From Sphingobium jiangsuense (lineage in GTDB: Bacteria; Pseudomonadota; Alphaproteobacteria; Sphingomonadales; Sphingomonadaceae): a stretch of DNA of 64,000 nucleotides. The stretch is from assembly GCF_014196495.1 (NCBI RefSeq), contig NZ_JACIDT010000016.1, forward strand, positions 21,733 to 85,732, read 5' to 3'. Shown one piece after another: positions 17,557 to 26,629 of the stretch (the stretch's first letter is position 1; each line of letters starts with the position of its first letter). The position numbers and the translations under genes are program-made. The notes under the pieces are model-generated. The model had not been told where the DNA came from, ran no database searches, and was given only the letters and a program-made list of their open reading frames with translations.

Positions 17557-18042
17557 TCAGCCTGTCGTCGCGCCGCTCAGCGGCAGGGCGGTTTTGTAGA
17601 CCACCGGACGCAACGCGAAGCTGGTGGTCAGCTGGCCGACGCCCTCGATCCGGGTGAGCTTGTAGCGCAGGAAATCCTCGAAGGTCTTGAGGTCCTTGAC
17701 CAGCACGCGCAGCTGATAATCCGCGTCGCCCGTCATCAGATAGCATTCCATTACCTCCGGAAAGGTGGCGATCGCCTGCTCGAATATGTCGAGATGGCGG
17801 TCGTCCTGCTGGTCCAGCCGCACCCGCACGAAGGCGGTGACGCCCAGCCCCACGCTGTCGGGATCGACCAGCGCGACATAGCGGGTGATGACGTTCGCCG
17901 CCTCCAGCTGCTTCAGCCGGCGCAGGCAGGGGCTGGGGGACAGGCCCACATGCTCCGACAATTCCTGATTGGTCATGCGGCCATTGTCCTGAAGCCGGGC
18001 GAGGATTTTGCGGTCTAGATCGTCTATCGCTATCATTGCCAT
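17557..18042 (-). CDS. Lrp/AsnC-family regulator
   Basis: A 161-aa transcription factor with the Lrp/AsnC layout: N-terminal HTH (AIDDLDRKILARLQDNGRMT, then SEHVGLSPSPCLRRLKQLEA) and a C-terminal RAM ligand domain (YLMTGDADYQLRVLVKDLKT). The start is the ATG of MAMIAIDD after an AAGG site; longer readings begin in A/T-rich promoter DNA. It is divergent from the E1/E2 operon, 129 bases away, and probably controls it in response to an amino or keto acid. This resembles the MdeR regulator beside mdeB in Pseudomonas putida. Confidence 0.9.
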   Translation of the reverse strand: MAMIAIDDLDRKILARLQDNGRMTNQELSEHVGLSPSPCLRRLKQLEAANVITRYVALVDPDSVGLGVTAFVRVRLDQQDDRHLDIFEQAIATFPEVMECYLMTGDADYQLRVLVKDLKTFEDFLRYKLTRIEGVGQLTTSFALRPVVYKTALPLSGATTG

Positions 18043-18171
18043 TATATGCCTTATGTGCGGGGTATAATGAAATATTATGCCAATATAACAGCACAGGGCG
18101 CATGATTTCGCAAGGACCTGTCCGGGGTTGTCGGCTATGTTTTCCGCCATTCTTCGGTACGGGATCGCGAC

Positions 18172-20526
18172 ATGAACACGTCATTTTCCAACAGTCAGGC
18201 CAATGGTCAGGGGGAGCTGGTCAGTTCCCTGGAATTGCTCGACACGCGCTTGCGCTGGCTCTCCTCATGGATGGTCCACAACGCCAACCATATCCGCCCC
18301 AAGCGGGACGGGCTGAAGGTCGGCGGGCATCAGGCGAGCTGCGCCTCGATGACGGCGATCATGGCCGCGCTCTATTTCCATGCGCTGCGCCCGCAGGACA
18401 AGGTCGCGGTGAAGCCGCATGCCGGGCCGGTGCTGCACGCGATCCATTATCTGCTCGGCAACCAGACGCTGGACAAGATGCAGCGCTTTCGCGGCCTGGG
18501 CGGCGTGCAGAGCTACCCCTCGCGCACCAAGGACGCGATCCCCGTCGATTTCTCGACCGGCTCGGTCGGGCTGGGTGTCGCCGTCACCGCCTTCACCAGC
18601 CTGGTGCAGGATTATCTGATCGCCCATGGCGCGGTGAAGGAGGAGGATGCGGGCCGTATGATCGCGCTGATGGGCGATGCGGAGCTCGACGAGGGCAATA
18701 TCTACGAATGCCTGATCGAAGGCTATAAGCACGACCTGCGCAATTGCTGGTGGATCGTCGATTATAACCGCCAGTCGCTCGACAGCACCACGGCGGACCG
18801 GATGTTCCGCCGCTTCGACGATATTTTCGAAACCTGCGGCTGGCGCGTCATCACCCTCAAATATGGCAAGCGCCAGCGCGAGGCCTTCGCCCGCCCCGGC
18901 GGCAAGACGCTGGAGGAATGGATCGACAATTGCCCCAACGCCGAATTCGCGGCGCTCACCTATCAGGGTGGGGCGGCCTGGCGCGAGCGGCTGATGGCCG
19001 ACATCGGCAAGAAGCCGCATGTGAAGAAGCTGCTCGACAGCTTCGACGACGAGGCGTTGTCGGCGTTGATGACCAATCTGGGCGGCCATTGCATGGAATC
19101 GCTGATCGAGGCGTTTGACAGCGCGCAGGACGACCGGCCGACCCTGTTCATCGCCTATACCGTCAAGGGCTTCGGCCTGCCGCTGGCGGGGCACAAGGAC
19201 AATCATTCCGGCATGATGAACCCGGCGCAAATGGAGCAGTTCCGCGCCAGCCTGGGGATTGCCGAGGGCACGGAATGGGAGCGCTGGTGCGGCCTCGGCG
19301 ACAATGCGGCGGCGCAGCTGCAGGCCTTTGTCGACGCCAGCCCGCTGGCGAGCAAGGCGCCGGAGCCGGTCGCGCCCGCCGTGCCCGTTCCCGCCCGCCT
19401 GCCGACCCCGGAGGGGGCGGACCAATCGACGCAGGCGGCGTTCGGCCGCATCCTGCTGGATCTCGCCAAGTCCGGCGAGGCGCTGGCCGACCGCATCGTC
19501 ACCACCGCGCCGGACGTCACCCAGACGACCAACCTCGGCGCGTTCGTCAACCAGCGCGGCCTGTTCCGGCGGCAGGAACTGGCCGATGTGTTCCACAAGG
19601 CGAAGATTCCATCCGCGCAGAAATGGGCGCAGCATGCGGCGGGCCAGCATATCGAGCTGGGCATAGCGGAGAACAACTTCTTCATCATGCTGGCGTCGCT
19701 GGGTCTGGCCGCGCCGCATTTCGGCACGCGCCTGCTGCCCATCGGCACGGTCTACGACCCGTTCATCTCGCGCGGGCTCGATGCGCTGAACTATGGCTGT
19801 TATCAGGACTCGCGCTTCCTGCTGGTGGGCACGCCTTCGGGCCTGACGCTGGCGGCGGAAGGCGGCGCGCACCAGTCGATCAACACGCCGCTGATCGGCA
19901 TGGGCCAGCCCAACCTCGCCTATTTCGAGCCAGCCTATGCGGACGAGCTGGCGCTGATCATGCGCTGGGCGTTCGACTATATGCAGCAGGACGACGGCAG
20001 CTCCGTCTATCTGCGCCTGTCCACCCGCTCCATCCCGCAGATCGCGCGGGAGGATAGCGGCTGGGAGGGCGACGCGCTGAAGGGCGGCTACTGGCTCCGC
20101 CGTCCGGCGCCCGGCGCGGAGGCCGCGATCGTCTTTACCGGCGTGGTCGCGCCCGAAGCGCTGGACGCGTGGGAGCAACTGGCCGAGGACATGCCGGGGC
20201 TGGGGCTGCTCAACGTCACCTCGCCCGATCTGCTGCATCGCGGCTGGTCGGCGAGCCGCGCGGGCCGCTGGACCGGCGAGGCGAGCGGGCCGAGCCATGC
20301 CGAACAGCTGCTCTCCGCGCTGGCGCCCGGCGCCGGGCTGGTGACGGTGCTGGACGGATCGCCGGGGGCGCTGTCGTGGCTCGGCGGCGTGCGGGGCATG
20401 CGGGTCAGCCCGCTGGGCACCGACCGCTTCGGCCAGACCGGCGACCTGTACGATCTTTATCATGAGTACAGGCTGGACGCCGACGCCATCATCGATGCGG
20501 CCGCCGAACTTTTTCTGAGGAACTGA
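18172..20526 (+). CDS. 2-oxoacid (pyruvate-type) dehydrogenase E1, single-chain
   Basis: A 784-aa thiamine-diphosphate enzyme of the homodimeric AceE/transketolase-like E1 class. It decarboxylates a 2-oxo acid and passes the acyl group to E2 lipoate. The TPP motif is [20 protein letters not shown] with [11 protein letters not shown]. The N-terminal part shows [20 protein letters not shown] and a Pyr-like domain holds [17 protein letters not shown]. It is about 100 aa shorter than AceE. E2 starts one base after its stop codon. With the divergent Lrp gene this resembles the mdeR/mdeB set for 2-oxobutyrate; pyruvate or another 2-oxo acid is equally possible from sequence. Confidence 0.85.
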   Translation: MNTSFSNSQANGQGELVSSLELLDTRLRWLSSWMVHNANHIRPKRDGLKVGGHQASCASMTAIMAALYFHALRPQDKVAVKPHAGPVLHAIHYLLGNQTLDKMQRFRGLGGVQSYPSRTKDAIPVDFSTGSVGLGVAVTAFTSLVQDYLIAHGAVKEEDAGRMIALMGDAELDEGNIYECLIEGYKHDLRNCWWIVDYNRQSLDSTTADRMFRRFDDIFETCGWRVITLKYGKRQREAFARPGGKTLEEWIDNCPNAEFAALTYQGGAAWRERLMADIGKKPHVKKLLDSFDDEALSALMTNLGGHCMESLIEAFDSAQDDRPTLFIAYTVKGFGLPLAGHKDNHSGMMNPAQMEQFRASLGIAEGTEWERWCGLGDNAAAQLQAFVDASPLASKAPEPVAPAVPVPARLPTPEGADQSTQAAFGRILLDLAKSGEALADRIVTTAPDVTQTTNLGAFVNQRGLFRRQELADVFHKAKIPSAQKWAQHAAGQHIELGIAENNFFIMLASLGLAAPHFGTRLLPIGTVYDPFISRGLDALNYGCYQDSRFLLVGTPSGLTLAAEGGAHQSINTPLIGMGQPNLAYFEPAYADELALIMRWAFDYMQQDDGSSVYLRLSTRSIPQIAREDSGWEGDALKGGYWLRRPAPGAEAAIVFTGVVAPEALDAWEQLAEDMPGLGLLNVTSPDLLHRGWSASRAGRWTGEASGPSHAEQLLSALAPGAGLVTVLDGSPGALSWLGGVRGMRVSPLGTDRFGQTGDLYDLYHEYRLDADAIIDAAAELFLRN

Positions 20527-20527
20527 A

Positions 20528-21817
20528 ATGCCGATAGAATTGAAGATGCCGGCGCTGTCCCCGACCATGGAGAAGGGCGCCCTGGCCAAATGGCTGGTGG
20601 GCGTGGGCGATACGGTCAAGGCGGGCGATCTGATCGCCGAGATCGAAACCGACAAGGCGACGATGGAGTTCGAGGCCGCCGATGAGGGGCGCGTCGCGCA
20701 ATTGCTGATCGTCGAGGGCACGGATGAGGTCGCCGTCGGCACGGTTATCGCGCTGCTAGCCGGGGAAGGGGAGGCGGCTCCCGAAGCGGAGGAAGCAGCC
20801 GCGCCGCCGCCGGTGCGGGAGGAGGCTCCTTCGCCAATGCCGGAAACAGTGACGGAGACAGCGCCCGTTGCCGCCCCGGTGGCGAAGGCGGTCGCGGTCG
20901 CCGCGCCGCTTGCGCTGGACGAAAGCGTTGCTGCAACGCCGCTCGCGCGCCGTATCGCGGCGATGGAGGGGCTGGCGCTCGACCGGATCAGGGGCAGCGG
21001 ACCGGGCGGCAAGATCGTGAAGGCCGATCTCGGCCTGCCCGCCATCGTCGCCCCGGCGGCTGCGGCGACGGCGCCCCGCGCGGCGCCGGAAGCCGCCCCG
21101 GCGCAGATCGCTCCGCCCCCGGCGGGCGTGCCGGTGGAAACGGTCAGGCTGTCCACCATGCGCCGCACCATCGCCCGCCGCCTGACCGCCAGCAAGCAGA
21201 CGGTGCCGCATTTCTACCTCACCCGCCGTTGCAACCTCGACCCGCTGCTGCGCCTGCGCGGGGAACTGAATGCCGGGCTGGCGGCGCGGGGCGTCAAGCT
21301 CAGCGTCAACGACATGCTGGTGAAGGCGATGGCGCTGGCGCTGATGCAGGTGCCCGATGCCAATGTGCAGTTCGGCGGGGATGAACTCCACCGCTTCGGC
21401 CGCGTCGACATCTCTATGGCGGTGGCGATCGAGGGCGGCCTGATCACGCCCGTGATCAAGGACGCGGGGTCCCTGTCCCTCTCCGCCATCGCGCAGGTCA
21501 GCAAGACGCTGGCGGAAAAGGCACGCAGCGGGAAGTTGATGCCGGAGGACTATGAGGGCGGCACGGCCTCGCTTTCCAATCTGGGCATGTTCGGCGTCGA
21601 CGAGATGTTTCCGGTCATCAACCCGCCGCAGGCGCTGATCCTGGGCACGGCGGCGGGCATCGAGCAGCCCTGGAAGGTCGACGGCGGCATCGCGCTGGCG
21701 ACGATCATGGCGGCGACGGCAAGCTTCGACCACCGCGCGATCGACGGCGCGATCGCCGCGCAATTCATGGCGGCCTTCCACGAATATGTGGAAAGCCCGA
21801 TGCTGCTGCTGGGGTGA
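20528..21817 (+). CDS. Dihydrolipoyl acyltransferase E2
   Basis: The E2 subunit, 429 aa. One N-terminal lipoyl domain carries the lipoylated Lys in [16 protein letters not shown] (about residue 42). A Pro/Ala/Glu-rich linker follows, then a peripheral-subunit-binding domain ([20 protein letters not shown]) near residue 140, a second linker and the catalytic domain. The active-site motif is [16 protein letters not shown] near the C-terminus. It follows E1 directly and must use an E3 encoded elsewhere. A hairpin terminator stands just after the stop. Confidence 0.93.
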   Translation: MPIELKMPALSPTMEKGALAKWLVGVGDTVKAGDLIAEIETDKATMEFEAADEGRVAQLLIVEGTDEVAVGTVIALLAGEGEAAPEAEEAAAPPPVREEAPSPMPETVTETAPVAAPVAKAVAVAAPLALDESVAATPLARRIAAMEGLALDRIRGSGPGGKIVKADLGLPAIVAPAAAATAPRAAPEAAPAQIAPPPAGVPVETVRLSTMRRTIARRLTASKQTVPHFYLTRRCNLDPLLRLRGELNAGLAARGVKLSVNDMLVKAMALALMQVPDANVQFGGDELHRFGRVDISMAVAIEGGLITPVIKDAGSLSLSAIAQVSKTLAEKARSGKLMPEDYEGGTASLSNLGMFGVDEMFPVINPPQALILGTAAGIEQPWKVDGGIALATIMAATASFDHRAIDGAIAAQFMAAFHEYVESPMLLLG

Positions 21818-21827
21818 AGGGAGGAAA

Positions 21828-21863
21828 GGCGGACAGGCCGGGGGGTCTGTCCGCCTGCCTTTG
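21828..21863 (+). terminator. Terminator after E1/E2 operon
   Basis: The nine-base stem GGCGGACAG/CTGTCCGCC with a G-rich loop is followed by TGCCTTT. It lies 10 bases after the E2 stop. Confidence 0.75.
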
Positions 21864-21981
21864 TCGAGGGAGGCGCAATCTTCGGTGGGCGGGCGCCTGC
21901 CCTTCAATGAGTGCTTTCAAGGGTATGTGCTGTGGCGGTCCTTTCCTCGATCGAGGCTCAGACCAAAGTCACGTGATCAGC

Positions 21982-22287
21982 CTATTCCGGTACGTAGACG
22001 AGATCGCCGTTGGGCAGGCGATAGGTGGTTCCTGCCTTCACGCCGCCGCCTTCGCCGACCTGATCGGTCGAACTGTACCGCTCCAGCTTTTCTCCGTCCT
22101 TGATCGTGATGGTCATATTCTCCTTGCCCGGATTCTCGACCACGACGACATTCTTCGACTGAAACGGGTTGAGCGGGTTCTGCGCGATCAGCACCATCAG
22201 CACCGCGCAGATCACCAGGAACAGGTCGACCAGATTGACTACCGAGAGGATCGGATCGTCCGCCTCATCGTCTTCGAGGAAGCGCAT
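21982..22287 (-). CDS. DUF2149-family small membrane protein
   Basis: A 101-aa protein with one TM helix at about residues 14-36 (ILSVVNLVDLFLVICAVLMV) and a short periplasmic domain (NVVVVENPGKENMTITIKDG ... LPNGDLVYVPE). The Asp in VNLVDLFLV sits in the helix as in ExbD/MotB-type stator partners. DUF2149 genes are known neighbours of CobN-like and MotA/TolQ/ExbB genes. Its ATG overlaps the upstream channel gene stop by one base (TGATG). It probably forms the proton-channel partner for that protein. Confidence 0.8.
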   Translation of the reverse strand: MRFLEDDEADDPILSVVNLVDLFLVICAVLMVLIAQNPLNPFQSKNVVVVENPGKENMTITIKDGEKLERYSSTDQVGEGGGVKAGTTYRLPNGDLVYVPE

Positions 22288-22763
22288 CAGAATGGCTCCC
22301 TTGCCTGCTCGATGCCGCGCAACTCCTCCAGCAGCCAGCGCCGCCGGATCGTATAGACGAAGAAGGAAATCGACGCCGCCACCAGAGCGAGGATCACCGA
22401 GGAGAAGGCGACGACGAGATTCCTGCCGACCGCCGCGCCGTCATTGCTGCCGAGCGCGAGCAGTGCCGGCCCCATCGGGATCATGGTCGCGACGAGGCCC
22501 AGCATCGGAGCGCTGCGCGAGACGATCCGCTGCCACTCCAGCCGGCGCATGATGAGCAGTTCGAGATCGTCGCTGGAGCAGCCGGTGCGGCTCTGATGCG
22601 CGGTGAGTGGCCGGCCGGGCCGACCGGCGCCGCGTGCGGCGGCCTCCAGCGCGAAGCGGCCGAGGCTCAGGAGCGAATAGCCGAGCGATGCCAGGATCAG
22701 CAGGATCACCGGCACGAGGAACAGACGCGAGGCATCGTAGAGGGTCGCTTCAAGCGTAAGCAT
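22287..22763 (-). CDS. MotA/TolQ/ExbB-family proton-channel protein
   Basis: A 158-aa inner-membrane protein. The start is the ATG of MLTLEATLYDASRLFLVPVI, 14 bases inside the 3' end of the CobN-like gene. One TM helix is N-terminal; two more come later (APMLGLVATMIPMGPALLAL and VAFSSVILALVAASISFFVY), with the family's polar loop between (NDGAAVGRNLVVAF). These proteins use the proton gradient to drive a partner, as ExbB drives TonB. It lies between CobN-like and DUF2149 genes with overlaps, so it probably energises that system. Confidence 0.85.
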   Translation of the reverse strand: MLTLEATLYDASRLFLVPVILLILASLGYSLLSLGRFALEAAARGAGRPGRPLTAHQSRTGCSSDDLELLIMRRLEWQRIVSRSAPMLGLVATMIPMGPALLALGSNDGAAVGRNLVVAFSSVILALVAASISFFVYTIRRRWLLEELRGIEQAREPF

Positions 22764-25700
22764 GGAGGCCTTTCTCTTGGGCATTGGAACGGCGGCCGCG
22801 CATTTCGAGCAGCATGCCGGCGAGGAACAGAAGGAGGATCGCCGCAAGCGCGGGAAGCTGCGCACCGATCGGCTTGACGGCGGCCTGCGATGGAGGATGC
22901 TGGCGCGCGAGAATCCGTCCCATCGGCGGCGGCTGGGGCGTCGGCGGGGCCGGGGCGCGCGCCGCTGCGACGGCGGATGCCGTGCGGCCCTTCGCTTGTC
23001 CGGCTTCGACTGGCGCAAGGCCGAAGCCGTTGGCGCTCAGCGTGCGCTCGCCATCGGCAACCGCCGGCTGGAGCGCGTCGCGACGCTGCTCCAGCGAGCG
23101 GCGGGTCGCATCGTCCGCCTTCCAGTAATCCCGGCGGATCGCCTCCAGCATCCGGTTCACGATCTGGAGCTGGGCGGACGGATGCGCCTTCTCGAAGAAG
23201 CGGCTGAGGCCCAGATTGCGGATATCCCGTATATAGGTGTCGTGCATCGCCTGCCACTGGTCGGCGCGCACGCTGGCCGGATCGGCGACCTGCCAGCCCC
23301 AAAGGTTGTTGACGACATCGGCCATTGCATTGGCGCCCGCATAGCCCTCCTTCTGCATTTCCCCGATCCATTGCGGATTGAGATAGCGCGCCCGCAATTC
23401 GTCCGAGAGGAAGGAGGCCGCGGTGGTCATTCGCGCCTCGCCGCCGCGCATGTCGGTGACGAAGAGGTCGGGTGTCTTGCCGGTCACGCGGCGGATAGCG
23501 AGCGAGAGGCCGCCCAGATGCTCGAAGGGATGGTCGGTGGAGAGAAGGCCATGCAGATTGGACGAGCGGCCGAGCACCGCCGCGTCCACCCCCTTCAACT
23601 GTTCCGCGAAAAGGTTCGCGCCTTCCGGCGTTACCCCCCAGTCGCGCGCGCCATAGGCGTGGCCCATGCGCGCCAGATAGGGATCGGCAAGGTCCGCCTC
23701 GTCCTTCCAGTCGTCCTTGTCGCCGGTGCCGTCCTTGATGATCCGGCCGGAAAGGCCGGTGCCATAATCGCCCGGCGCATTGGTGAAGATACGCAGGCGA
23801 GAGAGGGCGCGGGCGCGCTCCGCATCCAATCCGCGCGCGGTCAGCGCCTTTTCCAGCGCGCGGGCATTGGCGGCGGGGCCGTCCGTCTCGTCGAGCGCAG
23901 CGATGCGGTCTATACCGTTCGCGAGCAGGCGCATGAAGGCGTCGAACTGGTCGCGATAAACGCTGGTCGGCCGCATCACCACGTCGATGCGCGGGCGGCC
24001 CAGTTCGGCGCGCGGCACGATCTCCAGCCGTTCCACCCGTCCGCCGCGTCCCCAGACCGGACGCAGACCGAGTGCGTGCAATATCTGCCCCTCGCCGATG
24101 CCGAGCGTGCGGACCGTTTCTCCGGAGAACATCGAGAAAGCGAGCTTGCGCGGGCCCGTGCCCCCATGCTTCGCCTTATAGGCCTCGATCAGCCGGTTGA
24201 GCGCCTTGCCGCCTTCCTCATAGGCGGCCCGCGAAGGCACTTTCTCCGCCTCGAACGCATAGAGATTGCGCCCGCTCGGTACATCGGGATTGCGTACCGG
24301 GTCGCCGCCGGGGCCGGGCCGCACGAAGCGTCCGGCAAGTCCTGCCAGTAGCGTCTCCGTCTCGCCCGGCGTGGCGAGATTGCGATCATAGGCGGCGGCG
24401 CGCTCGATCTGGGCGCGCAGGGCAGGATCGGCGATGGTCGCGCTGTCCTCCCCGTCGCGCAGGTAACGATGTAAGGTGCGATAGGGCCGCCCTTCGCGAA
24501 TGGCCGTGAAGTCTTCCGCGAAGGATTCCTTCGGGTCTTCACCCAGCGCCGCCCGATAGGCCGGTCCCAGCTGCTGCATCACCGTGGTCAGGCGATGATC
24601 GTCCGAAGGCGGCTCGCCAAAGACATGCAGCCCCAGCGGGATGGATGCACGGGCGAGCTGGTGCAGATGATCGTGCAGCGCCGTGTAATAGCCCGCAAAG
24701 TCGCGGTCGATCGCCGCCTCGTCCCAGCCCATGTCCGCATCGACATGCGCGGCCTTGGCCTGCGCGCGGATTTGCGCGGCGACGCGGTCGCGCACCGGAC
24801 CTTCCTCAAGCTGTGCATATTGGTGGATCAGCGCATGGATGTCGCGCAGCTCGTCATAGAGGCCGGAGGGCGCAAAGCTCGGCGTCTGGTGGCTGATGGT
24901 GATGGCGCGCCCGCGCCGCCGCGCCTGGATCGCCTCGGCGACATTGTCCTGAATATAGGGATAGAGGACCGGCACGTCGCCGACCAGCAGGAAGGGGTAG
25001 TCATGGGCCCAAAGCCCCCGGTCCTTGCCCGGTGTCCATTCCTGCGAGCCATGAGTGCCGAAATGGACGATCGCATCCGCCTGCCCGCGTGTGCGCGCCC
25101 AGAGATAGGTGGCGAGATAGCGATGGTCGGGCGGCACCGCCTGATCGTGATAGCCCTTGGCGCTGCCCCCGTCGCGCGGCGGCTGGGGGAGGATGACGAG
25201 CTTGCCCAATGCAAGGCGTGGGATGAGGATATTGCCGCCGCGCAGCGTGGAAATCCCTTCCGGCGCGCCCCAGCGATCGGTGATCTGTTGCCGGATGGCG
25301 GCGGGCAGGATGGCGAGCCATGCCTTATATTCCGACAGCGGCAGGCTCGCGGTCATGCCGCGCGCGCTGAGGTCGTCCAGCGTTTCGGGGCGATAGAGGC
25401 CGGCGAGCATAGTCTGTCCCGCCGCGATCAGTGTTGCTTCGTCGGCCTCGCGCACGTCATAACCCGCCGCCGCCATGTCGCGGGTCAGCTTCGCGAGGCT
25501 CTGCGGCAGGTTGAGGTTGGAAGCGGCGAGGTTCTTCTCGCCCACCGGATGGTTCCAGAAGAACAGCGCGACATGCTTGTCCCGCGCGGGCTTCGTCCGC
25601 AATGCCACGAGCCGGGCGAGCTTGGCGGCGAGCAGTTCCACCTGCTCCGGGATCGGCACCGTTTCGCCCCTGTCGGCGGCGGCGATCACGATCGGGTCCG

Positions 25701-26625
25701 ATATGCCCCAGCTTTCCGGCACGCTCAGCATCACGGCGGCAGCTGCGCCGCCTATGCCGCTGGTTGCGGCGTGCCACTCGTCCGGCGTGCCCGCGCGGTT
25801 GGCCAGGGCCTGTACCGCCGGAATGTCGAGAGCCACGAGTTCCTCAGCGCGCGCCTCGCCATTCTGCATATGCGTGAAATTGACCAGCGCCTGCGCGCCC
25901 AGCGGCCGGAGCATCTTGGTGAGCGCCTTGGGATCCCTCTCGTCATACCAGAAGAAGGCCGGGGTCAGCCCGTGCATTTCGATGCTCTTCGCCAGCGCAT
26001 CGATCACCCCGGTCTGCATGTCGCGGATCTGCCCGTCGGAAATGGCGATGGCGACGATGGGCCGCGCGCCGCGCGCCGCTGCCCAGTTGCGGAACGCCTC
26101 CGGCGTGGCGAACAGCGTCGGCGCGTCGGGATGATAAAGCCCGGCGTCCGGCAAGGTTCGCGGCGGCGGAAGGTCGTCGAGGCTTCCGCCCGCCAGCGCC
26201 AGCGGTACCGCCTTCACAAAGGCGCGCAGATTGTCCTCCCCGCCGCCCGCATAATAGGCGATGAGCCGCCGGGCGACGCCGGGCGGCAGATGTCCGAAGG
26301 CGGGAGGCCCGCCGCCGATCTGAAGCCACGGCACAGCGATGCCGTCGAGCGGCCCCACCGCCTTCTCGACAGCCGCCCGATCGCCCGGACGTGGCCCGTC
26401 GAGCAGGAGCAGCGCCGCTCCCCGCGTCACATCCGCGCTGCCCGGCGCATCGGCATAGCGCCATTCGATGCGATAGCCCTCCATCTCGGCCCATTGCGCG
26501 AGCCGCGCGAACTTGGCCGGCAGCACGAAATCCGTGCTGACTATCCGGACGACGGGCCCCTCGGCGGCGCGAGCCGGGACTTGCAGCGCCAGCAGGCAGA
26601 GGAGCAGGGACAGCCAATAACGCAT
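22750..26625 (-). CDS. Exported CobN-like chelatase
   Basis: A protein of about 1291 aa with the CobN/BchH large-chelatase domain. Visible family motifs include VAIAISDGQIRDMQTGVIDA, ALFFWNHPVGEKNLAASNLN, AIVHFGTHGSQEWTPGKDRG and DLFVTDMRGGEARMTTAASF. Unlike cytoplasmic CobN it starts with a signal peptide (MRYWLSLLLCLLALQVPARA) and ends, after a Pro-rich linker, in one TM helix (LPALAAILLLFLAGMLLEMR), so the body should face the periplasm. No CobS or CobT ATPase gene is nearby. It starts five bases after the TonB receptor gene and overlaps the MotA/ExbB-type gene. The metal and the tetrapyrrole are unknown. Confidence 0.88.
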   Translation of the reverse strand: MRYWLSLLLCLLALQVPARAAEGPVVRIVSTDFVLPAKFARLAQWAEMEGYRIEWRYADAPGSADVTRGAALLLLDGPRPGDRAAVEKAVGPLDGIAVPWLQIGGGPPAFGHLPPGVARRLIAYYAGGGEDNLRAFVKAVPLALAGGSLDDLPPPRTLPDAGLYHPDAPTLFATPEAFRNWAAARGARPIVAIAISDGQIRDMQTGVIDALAKSIEMHGLTPAFFWYDERDPKALTKMLRPLGAQALVNFTHMQNGEARAEELVALDIPAVQALANRAGTPDEWHAATSGIGGAAAAVMLSVPESWGISDPIVIAAADRGETVPIPEQVELLAAKLARLVALRTKPARDKHVALFFWNHPVGEKNLAASNLNLPQSLAKLTRDMAAAGYDVREADEATLIAAGQTMLAGLYRPETLDDLSARGMTASLPLSEYKAWLAILPAAIRQQITDRWGAPEGISTLRGGNILIPRLALGKLVILPQPPRDGGSAKGYHDQAVPPDHRYLATYLWARTRGQADAIVHFGTHGSQEWTPGKDRGLWAHDYPFLLVGDVPVLYPYIQDNVAEAIQARRRGRAITISHQTPSFAPSGLYDELRDIHALIHQYAQLEEGPVRDRVAAQIRAQAKAAHVDADMGWDEAAIDRDFAGYYTALHDHLHQLARASIPLGLHVFGEPPSDDHRLTTVMQQLGPAYRAALGEDPKESFAEDFTAIREGRPYRTLHRYLRDGEDSATIADPALRAQIERAAAYDRNLATPGETETLLAGLAGRFVRPGPGGDPVRNPDVPSGRNLYAFEAEKVPSRAAYEEGGKALNRLIEAYKAKHGGTGPRKLAFSMFSGETVRTLGIGEGQILHALGLRPVWGRGGRVERLEIVPRAELGRPRIDVVMRPTSVYRDQFDAFMRLLANGIDRIAALDETDGPAANARALEKALTARGLDAERARALSRLRIFTNAPGDYGTGLSGRIIKDGTGDKDDWKDEADLADPYLARMGHAYGARDWGVTPEGANLFAEQLKGVDAAVLGRSSNLHGLLSTDHPFEHLGGLSLAIRRVTGKTPDLFVTDMRGGEARMTTAASFLSDELRARYLNPQWIGEMQKEGYAGANAMADVVNNLWGWQVADPASVRADQWQAMHDTYIRDIRNLGLSRFFEKAHPSAQLQIVNRMLEAIRRDYWKADDATRRSLEQRRDALQPAVADGERTLSANGFGLAPVEAGQAKGRTASAVAAARAPAPPTPQPPPMGRILARQHPPSQAAVKPIGAQLPALAAILLLFLAGMLLEMRGRRSNAQEKGLHAYA

Positions 26626-26629
26626 CGGC

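Noticed and set aside
18265..21195. 976-codon minus-strand frame opposite E1/E2
   Set aside because: The composition is Ala/Arg/Gly/Ser biased with no motif; the plus-strand E1 and E2 are unmistakable.
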